Source: an uncultured Pseudohongiella sp.
Lineage (GTDB): Bacteria > Pseudomonadota > Gammaproteobacteria > Pseudomonadales > Pseudohongiellaceae
Direction: 5' to 3'
Assembly (NCBI GenBank): GCA_951812965.1
Contig: OX638341.1
Location: 1,904,438 to 1,968,437 of the forward strand
Length of the DNA: 64,000 bases
Positions 8,797-19,531 of the stretch are shown piece by piece (the first letter of the stretch is position 1; each line of letters begins with the position of its first letter). The notes under the pieces are model-generated. The model was not told the DNA's origin. It did not search any database and was given only the letters and a program-made list of their open reading frames with translations. Both the position numbers and the translations under genes were made by a program.

Positions 8797-8880
8797 GCAA
8801 AACAAAAGCGTGGTTTTGTTTTGCTGCCGAATTCAATAGCTTGCGCTATCGAATTCGGCGACACATCCCTGTGTCGCGCG
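8797..8880 (+). repeat. Three-hairpin dispersed repeat, copy 1
   Basis: Three consecutive stem-loops: GCAAAACAAAA/TTTTGTTTTGC (8797-8824), an imperfect stem CCGAATTC...GAATTCGG with inner ATAGC/GCTAT (8827-8858), and GCGACACA/TGTGTCGC (8858-8877). The same three hairpins in the same order, with many substitutions kept pairing, occur in reverse orientation at 41082-41162 before murA. No open reading frame is shared. It looks like a small non-coding mobile or structural-RNA repeat. Confidence 0.75.
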
Positions 8881-8890
8881 GAAACTCCGA

Positions 8891-9253
8891 TTACTCGGAG
8901 CTTCCTTGGATCGGTGCGGGGCTGTCCGGCTGGCGCGCCGGCTCTATCATTACCATCCCGTCGACGACGATGAAGGGCACGGCGAGCAGATGAGCGCCCA
9001 TGCAGGGGCCGGCGAGGCAGAAGCCGTCTTCGATGCGGAACAGGGCGCCATGCGTCGAGCACTGGATCAGCGCGCCGTCCGGGTCGAGGAACCGGTCTTC
9101 CTCCCAGTTCAGCGGTGTGCCCAGATGGGGGCAGATATTGCGGTACAGGTGCAGCAGATCGTCCTTGCGCACCAGGAAAAAGTGTTCGTCGCCTGCCTCG
9201 ACTTCTTTCGAGCAGCCTTCGAGCACATCGTCCGCTGCGATCAATGCCAGCAT
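8891..9253 (-). CDS. Small Rieske [2Fe-2S] protein
   Basis: 120-residue soluble Rieske-type ferredoxin. Iron ligands are C41-P-H43 and C65-S-T-H68 (CxH...CxxH). No signal peptide or second domain is present, so it resembles NirD/ferredoxin-component proteins rather than the bc1 subunit. The frame is open further upstream, but ATG 9253 begins the conserved fold and lies 2 nt after the stop of the PLP enzyme gene, implying co-translation. Its redox partner is unknown; no oxygenase or reductase gene sits nearby. Confidence 0.85.
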   Translation of the reverse strand: MLALIAADDVLEGCSKEVEAGDEHFFLVRKDDLLHLYRNICPHLGTPLNWEEDRFLDPDGALIQCSTHGALFRIEDGFCLAGPCMGAHLLAVPFIVVDGMVMIEPARQPDSPAPIQGSSE

Positions 9254-9255
9254 GC

Positions 9256-10491
9256 TCAATACCTGTCGAGCGCCTGGCTGAAATCCGCGACGAGGTCCGC
9301 CTGATCCTCTATGCCGATCGAAAATCGCAACATCGAATCGCTCACTCCCATGGACTTGCGCCGCTGCGGGCCCATTTCGAAATAGATCGTGTGCGCCACC
9401 GGAATGCCGAGACTGCGGGTATCGCCGAGATTGCTCGAAGAGACCACTATGCTCAGGCTGCTGAGAAAATCGAAGCAGTCGATGCCCGATTTCAGGTCGA
9501 TGCTGAACAAGGCGCCGAAGGAGCGAAACAGCTTGCGGGCGCGCTGGTGCTGCGGATGTTCCGGCAGGCCCGGATAATACACCCTGGCAACCGCCCGATG
9601 ATCCGCGCACAGCCGTGCCAGCGCCATGGCATTGGCGCAGGCCTGGTCCATGCGCAGGGAAAGCGATTCCGATCCCGTGGCCAAGGTGTGAGCCGCTTCG
9701 GGCGCAAGCGAGGCGCCCATGTCGCGCAGGCCTTTCTTGCGAATCTGGAGCAATCCCCATTCGCCGGCGTCCCCCTTGCGGTAGATGTCGAAAATATTGG
9801 GATAAGCGCTCCAGTCGAAATTGCCGGTGTCCGTGACCGTACCGCCGAGAGCGTTACCGTGGCCGCCGATACATTTGGTCAGTGAATTCACCACGAGTCC
9901 GGCGCCGACCGACTTCGGCAGGAAAAGATGCGGCGAAGTCATGGTGTTGTCGACCACGTACAGCAGGCCGCGTTGCCGGCATAACTCGCCGATGCCCTCG
10001 AGATCGGCGACCTGGGTTACGGGATTGGCGATGGTTTCGACGAATACAAGTCGCGTATTACCGCGGATTTTTTCCGCAACGGCGACGGCGCTCGTTGCAT
10101 CGACGAAATCGACCTCGATGCCGAGCCGCTCGAGCGTGCGGAAGTAACTGTTGGTGTTGCCGAACAGGTGGGCGCTGGAGATCAGGTGATCCCCCGCCTT
10201 GAGCAAGGTCAGCGTGAGCGCCGCGATCGCAGCCATGCCGGTGGAAAAGGCGATGCTGCCGACGCCTTCTTCCATGTCGGTGATACGCTTCTGCAAGGCA
10301 ACCACGGTCGGATTCCCCTGACGCGCGTAGGCATAGCCCTTGCGCTTGCCCTGAAAGACTTCCGCGAGTTCGCGCGCGTCCGCATAACCGAAGGCCACGG
10401 AGGGATGTACCGGCTTGTGCAGCGCCCCGTGTTCCGGTTGATCCTCGCGATCCGAGTGCAGATTGCGGGTTGTGAAGCCTTTCGATGGCAT
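9256..10491 (-). CDS. Cystathionine gamma-synthase family PLP enzyme
   Basis: 411 residues of the Cys/Met-metabolism PLP family. Seen: YAYARQGNPT (cofactor phosphate and subunit contacts), FSTGMAA, VDNTMTSPHLF with the conserved Asp, the PLP lysine in NSLTKCIGGHGNALGG, and a C-terminal RFSIGIED. The opening FTTRNLHSDR with EHGALHKPVH is typical of a subgroup annotated simply as cystathionine gamma-synthase family, whose true reaction (synthase, lyase or sulfhydrylase) is not settled. It is followed almost without gap by a Rieske protein and preceded by an anchored unknown on the same strand, a likely three-gene operon. Confidence 0.85.
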   Translation of the reverse strand: MPSKGFTTRNLHSDREDQPEHGALHKPVHPSVAFGYADARELAEVFQGKRKGYAYARQGNPTVVALQKRITDMEEGVGSIAFSTGMAAIAALTLTLLKAGDHLISSAHLFGNTNSYFRTLERLGIEVDFVDATSAVAVAEKIRGNTRLVFVETIANPVTQVADLEGIGELCRQRGLLYVVDNTMTSPHLFLPKSVGAGLVVNSLTKCIGGHGNALGGTVTDTGNFDWSAYPNIFDIYRKGDAGEWGLLQIRKKGLRDMGASLAPEAAHTLATGSESLSLRMDQACANAMALARLCADHRAVARVYYPGLPEHPQHQRARKLFRSFGALFSIDLKSGIDCFDFLSSLSIVVSSSNLGDTRSLGIPVAHTIYFEMGPQRRKSMGVSDSMLRFSIGIEDQADLVADFSQALDRY

Positions 10492-10521
10492 GGAAATGAA
10501 TCCTGTTTCGGCGGCGGCCGC

Positions 10522-11859
10522 CTATAAACCGGCAAAGACGCGGCTGGATTCTATCAAATGCTGGATTTCGGCGAGCCTTTGCCGGTATTCCGCGCTGCCG
10601 GTGTCGCGATATAGCTCGCTGAAGTCGTCAGCGGAAATTCCGTCCCGATTGCCGCCCACTTCGGGCATGTATTCGGAATCGGATCGCAAATCGCTCATCC
10701 GGCGCTGAATCTCGAGCGCGCTTTCGCGATCCCGGGTGGCAAGCCGGGCCAGTGTGACGCCGACGCTGTTGGCTGTCAGGTCGGAGAAACTGAACCCGGA
10801 TCGATGGCGGGCGTCGTAGGACTCCTTGGCGGTGGAAAGCATCAGCGCCAGATCGGGGCCCAGGGCGACCGTGATCGCGGCAATGGAAGTCAGGTGCTGG
10901 GCCAGATCCTGGCGCCGCTGCAGCCGCACTTCGACGAATTTGGCCGCGGGAGCGCCCGGCGCAGCTTCCGGGCCCACCAGTTGTTCGATATCTTCTCCGT
11001 TTACATAAGCGGCCAGGGTTTGCAGCAGCGCCTGGTTCTCGGCGATCGGATCGCTGCCTTGCAGCGACTTGCGCTCGGCTTCTCCAAACAAGGGGGCGAG
11101 CAAACGGCCGAGTGGGATCGCGCGCTCCGACTCGGGTATCGCGCCGGCAACTTCGCTGATCACGGCATGATATTCAAGGATGCGCTCGCGGTCGGTCTCG
11201 GATATGAGCCACTGCCGCGCCTGATCGCCCGCCCGCGCGAGCAGTTCGGGGTCCCATTGCACGTTGAAACGGATTTCCGCCGAACCGAAGTGCACGTTTT
11301 CCACATTGGCGAGCAAGCGGGCAGCCTCCGCTTGCAGCGGACTATCCGATTCCAGCGCCTCGGTCAGGCTCGGCGTCAGGCGATTCACCAGCAGGCGGGG
11401 CAACGGCAGATAGCCGATGCGCAGCCCGGATAACGCAGGCTGGCCTTCCACCTGCGTAATGATTCCCCGCAGATTCACGTACATCGGCAAAACACTGCCG
11501 AGCGCACGGCTTATTTCGAATCCAAGCTCGCCTTCGCGCAGATTTACCTCGGCCGCCAAGGTTGGGCTCATTCGAGACAGGGACAGCAAGTGGCGGCCAA
11601 GCAGGTTCAGTTCTTCCTGATTCCAGGCGAACTCATGCGGGCCGGCCACTCCCGGCGTCCGCGGCACGCTGTCGAGCAGCAGTCCTTCCACCCGCACGGC
11701 CTCGGCCCGGCTCAATTGCGGGCGCGTCTCCACCAGTGGCGTAAATTGCAGGCACAGCAGCACCGGCGCGGCCAATGCGCCGGCGGCCAGCAGCCAGAGC
11801 CGGAAGCGCTGCAACCCCGCGCCCCGCCGGGGCGTGATGCGGAGATTCCGTCTATTCAT
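10522..11859 (-). CDS. Membrane-anchored conserved hypothetical protein
   Basis: 445 residues, not recognised. A basic N-terminus (about 1-20) is followed by one hydrophobic helix (about 22-42), so the rest is probably periplasmic. The middle contains LRIGYLPLPRLLVNRL, reminiscent of anchored lipid-binding-like folds that carry a G-x-LPLP element; this is only a hint. The C-terminal half is helical and charged, with GFSFSDLTANSVGVTLARLAT as a possible conserved block and no clear catalytic triad or Cys motif. It lies 30 nt upstream of the PLP enzyme gene on the same strand and is probably the first gene of that operon. Function unknown. Confidence 0.75.
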   Translation of the reverse strand: MNRRNLRITPRRGAGLQRFRLWLLAAGALAAPVLLCLQFTPLVETRPQLSRAEAVRVEGLLLDSVPRTPGVAGPHEFAWNQEELNLLGRHLLSLSRMSPTLAAEVNLREGELGFEISRALGSVLPMYVNLRGIITQVEGQPALSGLRIGYLPLPRLLVNRLTPSLTEALESDSPLQAEAARLLANVENVHFGSAEIRFNVQWDPELLARAGDQARQWLISETDRERILEYHAVISEVAGAIPESERAIPLGRLLAPLFGEAERKSLQGSDPIAENQALLQTLAAYVNGEDIEQLVGPEAAPGAPAAKFVEVRLQRRQDLAQHLTSIAAITVALGPDLALMLSTAKESYDARHRSGFSFSDLTANSVGVTLARLATRDRESALEIQRRMSDLRSDSEYMPEVGGNRDGISADDFSELYRDTGSAEYRQRLAEIQHLIESSRVFAGL

Positions 11860-11995
11860 CGGAATTATTGAAACAGATGAACTTCAAGTGCGTCAATGCG
11901 CGCCGGGCCGGCGGTCATTGCCGTTGCATGATTCGCTCCGTCTGCCGACTACAGAATAAAGCCCGCGAATTCGTTACAGCGAACCGCTTAGCGGC

Positions 11996-12001
11996 TATAA
12001 T
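11996..12001 (+). promoter_or_regulatory. TATAAT -10 box ahead of the coiled-coil lipoprotein gene
   Basis: A perfect TATAAT contains the ATG at 12000 that would otherwise be the first plausible start. Transcription from it would begin near 12008, so a start at or after 12030 is more likely. The -35 region (TTACAG, 11973-11978) is weak. Confidence 0.4.
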
Positions 12002-12029
12002 GCCCGAACGACCCAGCAGGTGCTCCATC

Positions 12030-12725
12030 GTGGCGAATACAATCCGGCCTTCTCCGATTTCCAGCCGCTCTAGCGGCGTGGCGGCGGCAATTTCGGCTTT
12101 GCTGCTGGCTGCCTGTGCCTCCAGCACGGAAAGTCCCTCGGCAGGTAGCGCGAGTTCCGCTGCCGGGGCTCAGCCCATGGTTGTGCAACCCTCGGCGGAG
12201 GGGGGTGTCGCGGACAATCAGGCCGGGCAGCCGTCGAGCGCACAACGCGCCGAGGAAGCCGCCGAACGTGCGCGTCTGGCGGCGGAGTCCGAGCGGCAAC
12301 GCCAGGCTGAACTTGCGCGTCAGGCGGAACTCGCGCGGCAGCAGGCTGAAGCCGAGCGCCAGGCCGAAGAAGAACGCCGCCGCCTGGCTGAACAACAACG
12401 CCTGGAAGAAGAACGGCTGGAACGCGAGCGCCTGGCGGCGCTGGCGGCCGAACGCGAAGCAAAACTCGCCCGCATTGAAGAACTGGAATCCCGAATCGCC
12501 GAATTGCAGGAGCAAGTCAGCGCCGGCGACGCTCTCAGCGCAACCATGCGCGAAGTCGTTCTCGTATCCGAGCAACTGCTGGCGTTGCTGGCCGAGGAAC
12601 AGGCCAAGTACGAGGAAGAAAACCTCGACGCCGCGGGCAATCTGATCGACGCGCCCGCGACTGACGCGATAGCCGAACTCGAAGCGCGCCGCGAAGGCCT
12701 GCTCGAACGAATCGACGGCTGTTAA
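12030..12725 (+). CDS. Coiled-coil lipoprotein
   Basis: About 231 residues from GTG 12030. The N-terminal signal ends in a lipobox LLAAC, so Cys at about residue 29 would be lipidated and the protein sorted to the outer membrane or periplasm. A Ser/Ala/Gln-rich linker follows, then a long Ala/Glu/Arg/Gln helix (about residues 75-170) with heptad-like AERQAEEERRRLAEQ repeats, and a short C-terminal helix pair. The frame is open from 11868, but the TATAAT over the ATG at 12000 and AGGT before GTG 12030 favour the latter. It resembles helical envelope-spacer or TolA-like proteins only in composition. No function can be assigned. Confidence 0.65.
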   Translation: MANTIRPSPISSRSSGVAAAISALLLAACASSTESPSAGSASSAAGAQPMVVQPSAEGGVADNQAGQPSSAQRAEEAAERARLAAESERQRQAELARQAELARQQAEAERQAEEERRRLAEQQRLEEERLERERLAALAAEREAKLARIEELESRIAELQEQVSAGDALSATMREVVLVSEQLLALLAEEQAKYEEENLDAAGNLIDAPATDAIAELEARREGLLERIDGC

Positions 12726-12838
12726 GCCGCTCCCTAACTCCCTGAATCCTTGCAGCTTTGCGCTGCGCCGCGCTTCTTTTGAAGGCGGCGTTGTGATAGA
12801 GTGCGCGGCTTTGGCCGCAACCTGGGAGAACCATCCGC

Positions 12839-14968
<2,130 letters not shown>

Positions 14969-14970
14969 AA

Positions 14971-15763
14971 GCGGGCGAGGCATGCCTCGCCCCTACAGCA
15001 AGACAGACATTCAAGCCATCCCCAGGCACGTTCTCCATCGAACCGGTAGGGGCGACGCATGCGTCGCCCGCGGGTATGGCAGGATTTTCCGGGGATTCGC
15101 GGGCGAGGCATGCCTCGCCCCTACAGCAAGACAGACATTCAAGCCATCCCCAGGCACATTCTCCATCGAACCGGTAGGGGCGACGCATGCGTCGCCCGCG
15201 GGTATGGCAGGATTTTCCGGGGATTCGCGGGCGAGGCATGCCTCGCCCCTACAGTAAGACAGAAATTCAAGCCATCCCCAGGCACGTTCTCCATCGAACC
15301 GGTAGGGGCGACGCATGCGTCGCCCGCGGGTATGGCAGGATTTTCCGGGGATTCGCGGGCGAGGCATGCCTCGCCCCTACAGCAAGACAGACATTCAAGC
15401 CATCCCCAGGCACATTCTCCATCGAACCGGTAGGGGCGACGCATGCGTCGCCCGCGGGTATGGCAGGATTTTCCGGGGATTCGCGGGCGAGGCATGCCTC
15501 GCCCCTACAGTAAGACAGACATTCAAGCCATCCCCAGGCACGTTCTCCATCGAACCGGTAGGGGCGACGCATGCGTCGCCCGCGGGTATGGCAGGATTTT
15601 CCGGGGATTCGCGGGCGAGGCATGCCTCGCCCCTACAGTAAGACAGACATTCAAGCCATCCCCAGGCACGTTCTCCATCGAACCGGTAGGGGCGACGCAT
15701 GCGTCGCCCGCGGGTATGGCAGGATTTTCCGGGGATTCGCGGGCGAGGCATGCCTCGCCCCTA
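14971..15763. repeat. Tandem array of six 128-bp units built from paired REP-like palindromes
   Basis: Six near-identical 128-bp units start at 14971, 15099, 15227, 15355, 15483 and 15611, with a partial seventh at 15739. Each unit holds two palindromic cores in inverted relation, GGGCGAGGCATGCCTCGCCC (ending in CTAC) and GGGCGACGCATGCGTCGCCC (preceded by TAG), separated by two constant spacers. Units differ at only a few sites (agcaag/agtaag, cacgttc/cacattc). All frames are open because of the period, but nothing suggests coding. It begins 2 nt after the hppA stop and could stabilise or terminate its transcript. Confidence 0.93.
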
Positions 15764-15764
15764 C

Positions 15765-15964
15765 GCATACCTGGACGATTACGATTGCCCATATGGGGCA
15801 CGGCATGCCTCGCCGCTACGCATACCCGGACGATTGCCCATATGGGGCACGGCATGCCTCGCCCCTACGCGTACCCGGACGATTGCCCATATGGGGCAAG
15901 GCGTATCTTGCCCCTGCTCACACCCGGATGATGACCTGTAGGGGCGACGCATGCGTCGCCCGCG
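15765..15964. repeat. Degenerate array of about 49-bp units with REP cores
   Basis: Units start at 15765 (55 bp), 15820 (49 bp) and 15869, each with GCATACCCGGACGATT, the small palindrome GCCCATATGGGGC and a GGCATGCC core ending in CTAC. Decay increases to the right, and the array ends with the intact core TAGGGGCGACGCATGCGTCG at 15939-15958. It reads as an extension of the 128-bp array by a second, unrelated amplification. Confidence 0.85.
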
Positions 15965-15998
15965 ATGCGCAGAGATTTCGCCTGAACCTTGCTTCAAT

Positions 15999-16538
15999 TC
16001 ACTGCTCGGAAAGGGATTCGAAGTGGTACAAGATCCATTCGCGGACTACGGAACTCGCTCCGGTGGCGGCTTCCGCGATTCGGGTTTCTACCGTTTGCAC
16101 ACATTGATAGATGCGAAAGGATTCGGTGTTCTCGATGATGAGATTGCGTACCGAAGGATTCAGGGTGTAATTGGAAATCTCGACTAGCCGCCAGTTTCCG
16201 GCCAGCGTATCACTAACGCACTCTCCCTGGCCGAGCAAATCCACGTATTCCATTTCCAGTTCGGCGTAGCCCCCCGCAGGAACATCGAGATCGAGAGACA
16301 ATTCCAGCGAGCCGCCGGCCACATCGATATCCACGAAATCGATGGACTCGATTCGCACCGCGGAATCGAGCGGATTGAACGCGACCACGCGCAGCAGATC
16401 CTGTGTATTTACCTGCCAACTAGCCGAATAAAAAGCGAACTTGACCTCTCCTTCGCCAGCCTCCCCGGCAGTCGCCGACAAAGGCACCATCATAGTTGCG
16501 ACAACTAATCCCTTCCTGAGCAATTCGCCAATATTCAT
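15999..16538 (-). CDS. Secreted protein of unknown function
   Basis: 179 residues. A signal peptide (about 1-24, ending SATA|GEAG) precedes an all-beta-looking mature part with two cysteines about 50 residues apart (GECVSD, YQCVQT) that may form a disulfide. No known domain is recognised. The gene stands alone between the REP array and the MITE-like element, convergent with hppA. The mature sequence has balanced composition and no internal stop, so it is likely a real gene, but no homology-based evidence is available here. Confidence 0.6.
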   Translation of the reverse strand: MNIGELLRKGLVVATMMVPLSATAGEAGEGEVKFAFYSASWQVNTQDLLRVVAFNPLDSAVRIESIDFVDIDVAGGSLELSLDLDVPAGGYAELEMEYVDLLGQGECVSDTLAGNWRLVEISNYTLNPSVRNLIIENTESFRIYQCVQTVETRIAEAATGASSVVREWILYHFESLSEQ

Positions 16539-16593
16539 GCTTTCGATTCTATCCGTAGACTAAATCCGCTTCCATGCAGTATGCACGATGTAA

Positions 16594-16809
16594 GGGGCTG
16601 CGAGTGGGGAGTGCCTGTTCGCGTCGTGGGAATCGTTGCGTGCCATGGATGGGTGAGGGCAAGCGTTTTCGAAGGGTAAGCTTCGAGCGCAGGCCGAACG
16701 ACGCCGAGCTGTGCTCGGCGGCTGGATCAAAGCGACGACGACCCGATTCGAGCCTCGACAAGATGTCGAGGCGAGATTAAGCGAACAGGCACTCCCAACT
16801 CGCAGCCCC
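16594..16809. mobile_element. MITE-like element with 29-bp terminal inverted repeats
   Basis: 216 bp bounded by 29-bp inverted repeats (16594-16622 and 16781-16809) that differ at one position; the outer end begins GGGGCTGCGAGT. Inside are two further perfect stems, CGCCGAGC/GCTCGGCG (16702-16720) and GCCTCGACA/TGTCGAGGC (16752-16772). A diverged reverse copy with the same internal stems lies at about 49090-49270. No transposase or convincing ORF is present. No target-site duplication is obvious. It fills most of the 312-nt gap between the secreted unknown and the Mrp gene. Confidence 0.75.
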
Positions 16810-16850
16810 GCTCGAGGTCTGCAACCGTCGAATTTTGATTTTGGCCGGGG

Positions 16851-17708
16851 ATGCAACATAATCGGCGACAGTTGCGCAGCCGGAAGCCGATTCACTTGAG
16901 CGATCTAGGCAAGATCAGACACATTTTGTGCGTTGCTTCCGGAAAGGGCGGGGTGGGTAAATCGACCACCGCCGTCAACCTTGCGCTGGCTCTCGCCCGT
17001 GACGCAAAGGTCGGCGTACTCGACGCCGACATCTACGGACCCAGCATCCCTACCTTGCTCGGCGTACAATCCGGCACGAAGCCCGAGGTGCGTGGCGGCA
17101 GGACCATGGTTCCCATCCGGGCGCACGGTCTGCAATGTAATTCCATGGGCTTTCTCGTCGATCAGAGCACCGCCATGGTCTGGCGAGCGCCAATGATCAT
17201 TTCCGCCTTCAATCAGATTCTCAAGGACACCGCCTGGTCCGATCTCGACTATCTCATCGTCGATCTGCCCCCCGGCACCGGCGATATCCAGCTCAGTCTT
17301 TCCCAGGCGGTCCGCGTCGGCGGCGCCGTCATCGTCACGACACCCCAGGACCTGGCCTTGCTCGACGCCCGCCGGGGCATAGAGATGTTTCGCAAGGTGT
17401 CCGTGCCGGTGCTTGGCGTGGTGGAGAACATGAGCGTTCATATCTGCAGCAAGTGCGGTAACGAAGAGGCAATCTTCGGCACGGGCGGCGGCGACAGGCT
17501 TGCCGCCGATTTCGGCGTGTCCGTGCTCGCTCGGCCGGCGCTCGATCCGGCCATTCGCGAAGCCAGCGACCTGGGCGAACCACTGCTGGTGAAGCAGCCC
17601 GGACATCCGGCAAACGCGGCCTGGCTGGAACTTGCCCGGGGAGTCGCCGAGCGCTGTGCGGCCGAGCCGGTGCAAAGCGCGCCAAAAATCACGATTACCG
17701 ACGACTAG
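16851..17708 (+). CDS. Mrp/ApbC-type P-loop ATPase, iron-sulfur carrier
   Basis: 285 residues, deviant-Walker ATPase of the Mrp/NBP35 family that carries and delivers [4Fe-4S] clusters. Seen: the P-loop [10 protein letters not shown] near residue 32, [28 protein letters not shown], and the cluster-binding pair CSKC ([10 protein letters not shown]). The N-terminal MIP18/DUF59 domain found in E. coli Mrp is absent, so it is the short form. ATG 16851 is used; TTG 16896 with GGAAG ahead is an alternative that would remove a basic, poorly conserved 15-residue leader. It is preceded by the MITE-like element, which may affect its promoter, and the AGCS gene follows 41 nt later. Confidence 0.9.
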   Translation: MQHNRRQLRSRKPIHLSDLGKIRHILCVASGKGGVGKSTTAVNLALALARDAKVGVLDADIYGPSIPTLLGVQSGTKPEVRGGRTMVPIRAHGLQCNSMGFLVDQSTAMVWRAPMIISAFNQILKDTAWSDLDYLIVDLPPGTGDIQLSLSQAVRVGGAVIVTTPQDLALLDARRGIEMFRKVSVPVLGVVENMSVHICSKCGNEEAIFGTGGGDRLAADFGVSVLARPALDPAIREASDLGEPLLVKQPGHPANAAWLELARGVAERCAAEPVQSAPKITITDD

Positions 17709-17749
17709 CGTCGTCTTACGGAAAAGATAACCAGAAGGGGAGTGTCACA

Positions 17750-19414
17750 ATGGATCGGGTCAACGAATTTCTAATTTTCATCGATAGTTTCCTCGGCAGT
17801 GCGTACTGGTTTCCCGCGCTGCTGCTGTCGACGGGCATCTTTTTCACCCTGTATCTGAAATTTCCCCAGATCCGGTATTTCCGACACGCCATCGCCATAA
17901 CCCAGGGCAAATTCGACAAGGACGGCGCCCGCGGCGACACGAGCCACTTCCAGGCGCTTGCCACGGCGCTTTCGGGCACGGTCGGCACCGGCAACATCGG
18001 CGGTGTGGCGCTGGCCTTGCATCTCGGCGGCCCTGCAGCGCTGTTCTGGATGTGGATGACGGCATTCTTCGGCATGACGAGCAAGTTCGTCGAAGTGACC
18101 TTGTCGCATAAATACCGCAGCCAGACCGAAGACGGCACCATGGCGGGCGGCCCGATGTATTACATGGAGAAAGGCCTGAAACTGAAATGGCTGGCCGTAC
18201 TCTTCGCCATCGCCACAGTGCTCAGTTCCTTCGGCACCGGAAATCTGCCGCAGATCAACAATATCGCCGCCGGTCTCGAAAGCACCTTCAATCTGGACCC
18301 GCTGATTACGGCGATTTTCATGTCGGTGTTACTGGCGATGGTAATCATCGGCGGCATAACGAGGATCGCGAAAGTGGCCGCGGCGATCGTGCCGACCATG
18401 GCCATCATTTACCTTGTCGGAGCGCTGGCGGTAATCATCCCCAACGTCGGCAACATCCTTCCTTCCTTCGCCTCCATCTTTTCCGACGCCTTCACCGGGT
18501 CGGCCGCAACCGGCGGATTTCTCGGCGCCACTTTCGCATATGCCTTCGACCGCGGCGTTGCCCGGGGCCTGTATTCGAACGAGGCAGGGCAGGGCAGCGC
18601 GCCGATCGCCCACGCCGCGGCGCGCACCGACGAGCCGGCCGACGAGGGTATGGTGTCGATTCTTGAGCCTTTCATCGACACCATCGTCATCTGCACCATT
18701 ACCGGGCTGGTGATTCTCAGTTCCGGCGTATGGGCGGAAAAACTCGACAACGAATTCCAACGTGCCGACATGCGCGTTGTCAGCGGCGTTTACGTCGAGG
18801 AGAACGAAGCGCACCAGCGAGAGCTCATTGCCTACTTGAGCAACGACGACTCAACGGTAGCCGGTTTCAACGGCAGCTTGCAGGTGATTGACGGCCGTAT
18901 TCAGAACCAGGCCGACGTTACCGTCATCAATTCCCGATCCTTCGCGGAAAACGTGATGTTCAGCCTTGACGGTGAACCCGTGACCGGGGAACTCGCGGTT
19001 TCCGACGGCAGGCTCGACGATCAATCCGTAGTCGTCAGCGGCGAGTCGCTCTTGCATTCGGTACCCCTGACGACCGAGGCTTTCACCCGCGGCCTGTTCG
19101 GTAATTACGGCCAATACATCGTCTCGATAGGATTGATGCTGTTCGCCTTCTCGACGGCCATCGCCTGGTCCTATTACGGGGACCGGGCGATGACCTATCT
19201 GCTGGGTCCGAGGTCGGTCATGCCGTATCGGGTCGTCTATGTCTGCGGATTCTTCTACGCGGCGCTGGCCGATACCACGGTCATCTGGAACGTTTCGCTG
19301 ATTACCATCGTGCTCATGACAGCGCCGAACCTGATCGGCATATTGCTCATGCGCAAGGAAATGAAGAGCACGGTGAAGGAATACTGGGTGAAGCACGGTC
19401 GGCAAAGCCGATGA
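17750..19414 (+). CDS. Sodium:alanine/glycine symporter (AGCS family) with an inserted domain
   Basis: 554-residue inner-membrane amino-acid:cation symporter. Family motifs are [12 protein letters not shown] (about 76-87), [11 protein letters not shown] (133-143), and [15 protein letters not shown] (277-291). The C-terminal GLMLFAFST helix and a basic tail follow. Typical members are about 450-490 residues; the excess lies in about residues 332-436, between the helix ending LVILSSGVW and the [14 protein letters not shown] segment. That insert is polar and beta-rich (for example [14 protein letters not shown]). Ribosome site AAGGGGAG sits 7 nt before ATG 17750. A hairpin covers its stop codon. 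Substrate is probably alanine, glycine or D-forms by family. Confidence 0.9.
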   Translation: MDRVNEFLIFIDSFLGSAYWFPALLLSTGIFFTLYLKFPQIRYFRHAIAITQGKFDKDGARGDTSHFQALATALSGTVGTGNIGGVALALHLGGPAALFWMWMTAFFGMTSKFVEVTLSHKYRSQTEDGTMAGGPMYYMEKGLKLKWLAVLFAIATVLSSFGTGNLPQINNIAAGLESTFNLDPLITAIFMSVLLAMVIIGGITRIAKVAAAIVPTMAIIYLVGALAVIIPNVGNILPSFASIFSDAFTGSAATGGFLGATFAYAFDRGVARGLYSNEAGQGSAPIAHAAARTDEPADEGMVSILEPFIDTIVICTITGLVILSSGVWAEKLDNEFQRADMRVVSGVYVEENEAHQRELIAYLSNDDSTVAGFNGSLQVIDGRIQNQADVTVINSRSFAENVMFSLDGEPVTGELAVSDGRLDDQSVVVSGESLLHSVPLTTEAFTRGLFGNYGQYIVSIGLMLFAFSTAIAWSYYGDRAMTYLLGPRSVMPYRVVYVCGFFYAALADTTVIWNVSLITIVLMTAPNLIGILLMRKEMKSTVKEYWVKHGRQSR

Positions 19415-19460
19415 AAAGCATCGCTTTTCAAGGGCTGAACGACTTGCCATGGATGGCAAG
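19412..19460. terminator. Two hairpins between convergent symporter genes
   Basis: The first hairpin, TGAAAAGC-ATC-GCTTTTCA (19412-19430), starts at the AGCS stop codon. The second has arms CTTGCCAT and ATGGCAAG with a GG loop (19443-19460). Both are 8-bp stems. They lie in the 117-nt convergent gap and probably stop transcription in both directions, though no long U-tract follows. Confidence 0.5.
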
Positions 19461-19531
19461 GCTGGGAGCAATCGAAGCCAGTGATCTCGCGCCAGGGACG
19501 GCAAGCACAAACTTGCTAAACGACGCCGCGT

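Noticed and set aside
8891..9760. Extended 289-codon version of the Rieske gene
   Set aside because: The first 169 codons overlap the PLP enzyme in a different frame; the Rieske fold begins at ATG 9253.
11915..12640. Minus-strand frames opposite the coiled-coil lipoprotein
   Set aside because: They arise from the repetitive GAR/GCN codons of the plus-strand helix and have no signal or domain.
14971..15964. CRISPR-like regular repeats after hppA
   Set aside because: The spacers are themselves constant between units and the period is 128 bp; there are no unique spacers and no cas genes.
14982..16107. Open frames of 91-178 codons across the repeat array on both strands
   Set aside because: They exist in several frames with the 128-bp period, have no conserved starts, and encode only translated palindromes.
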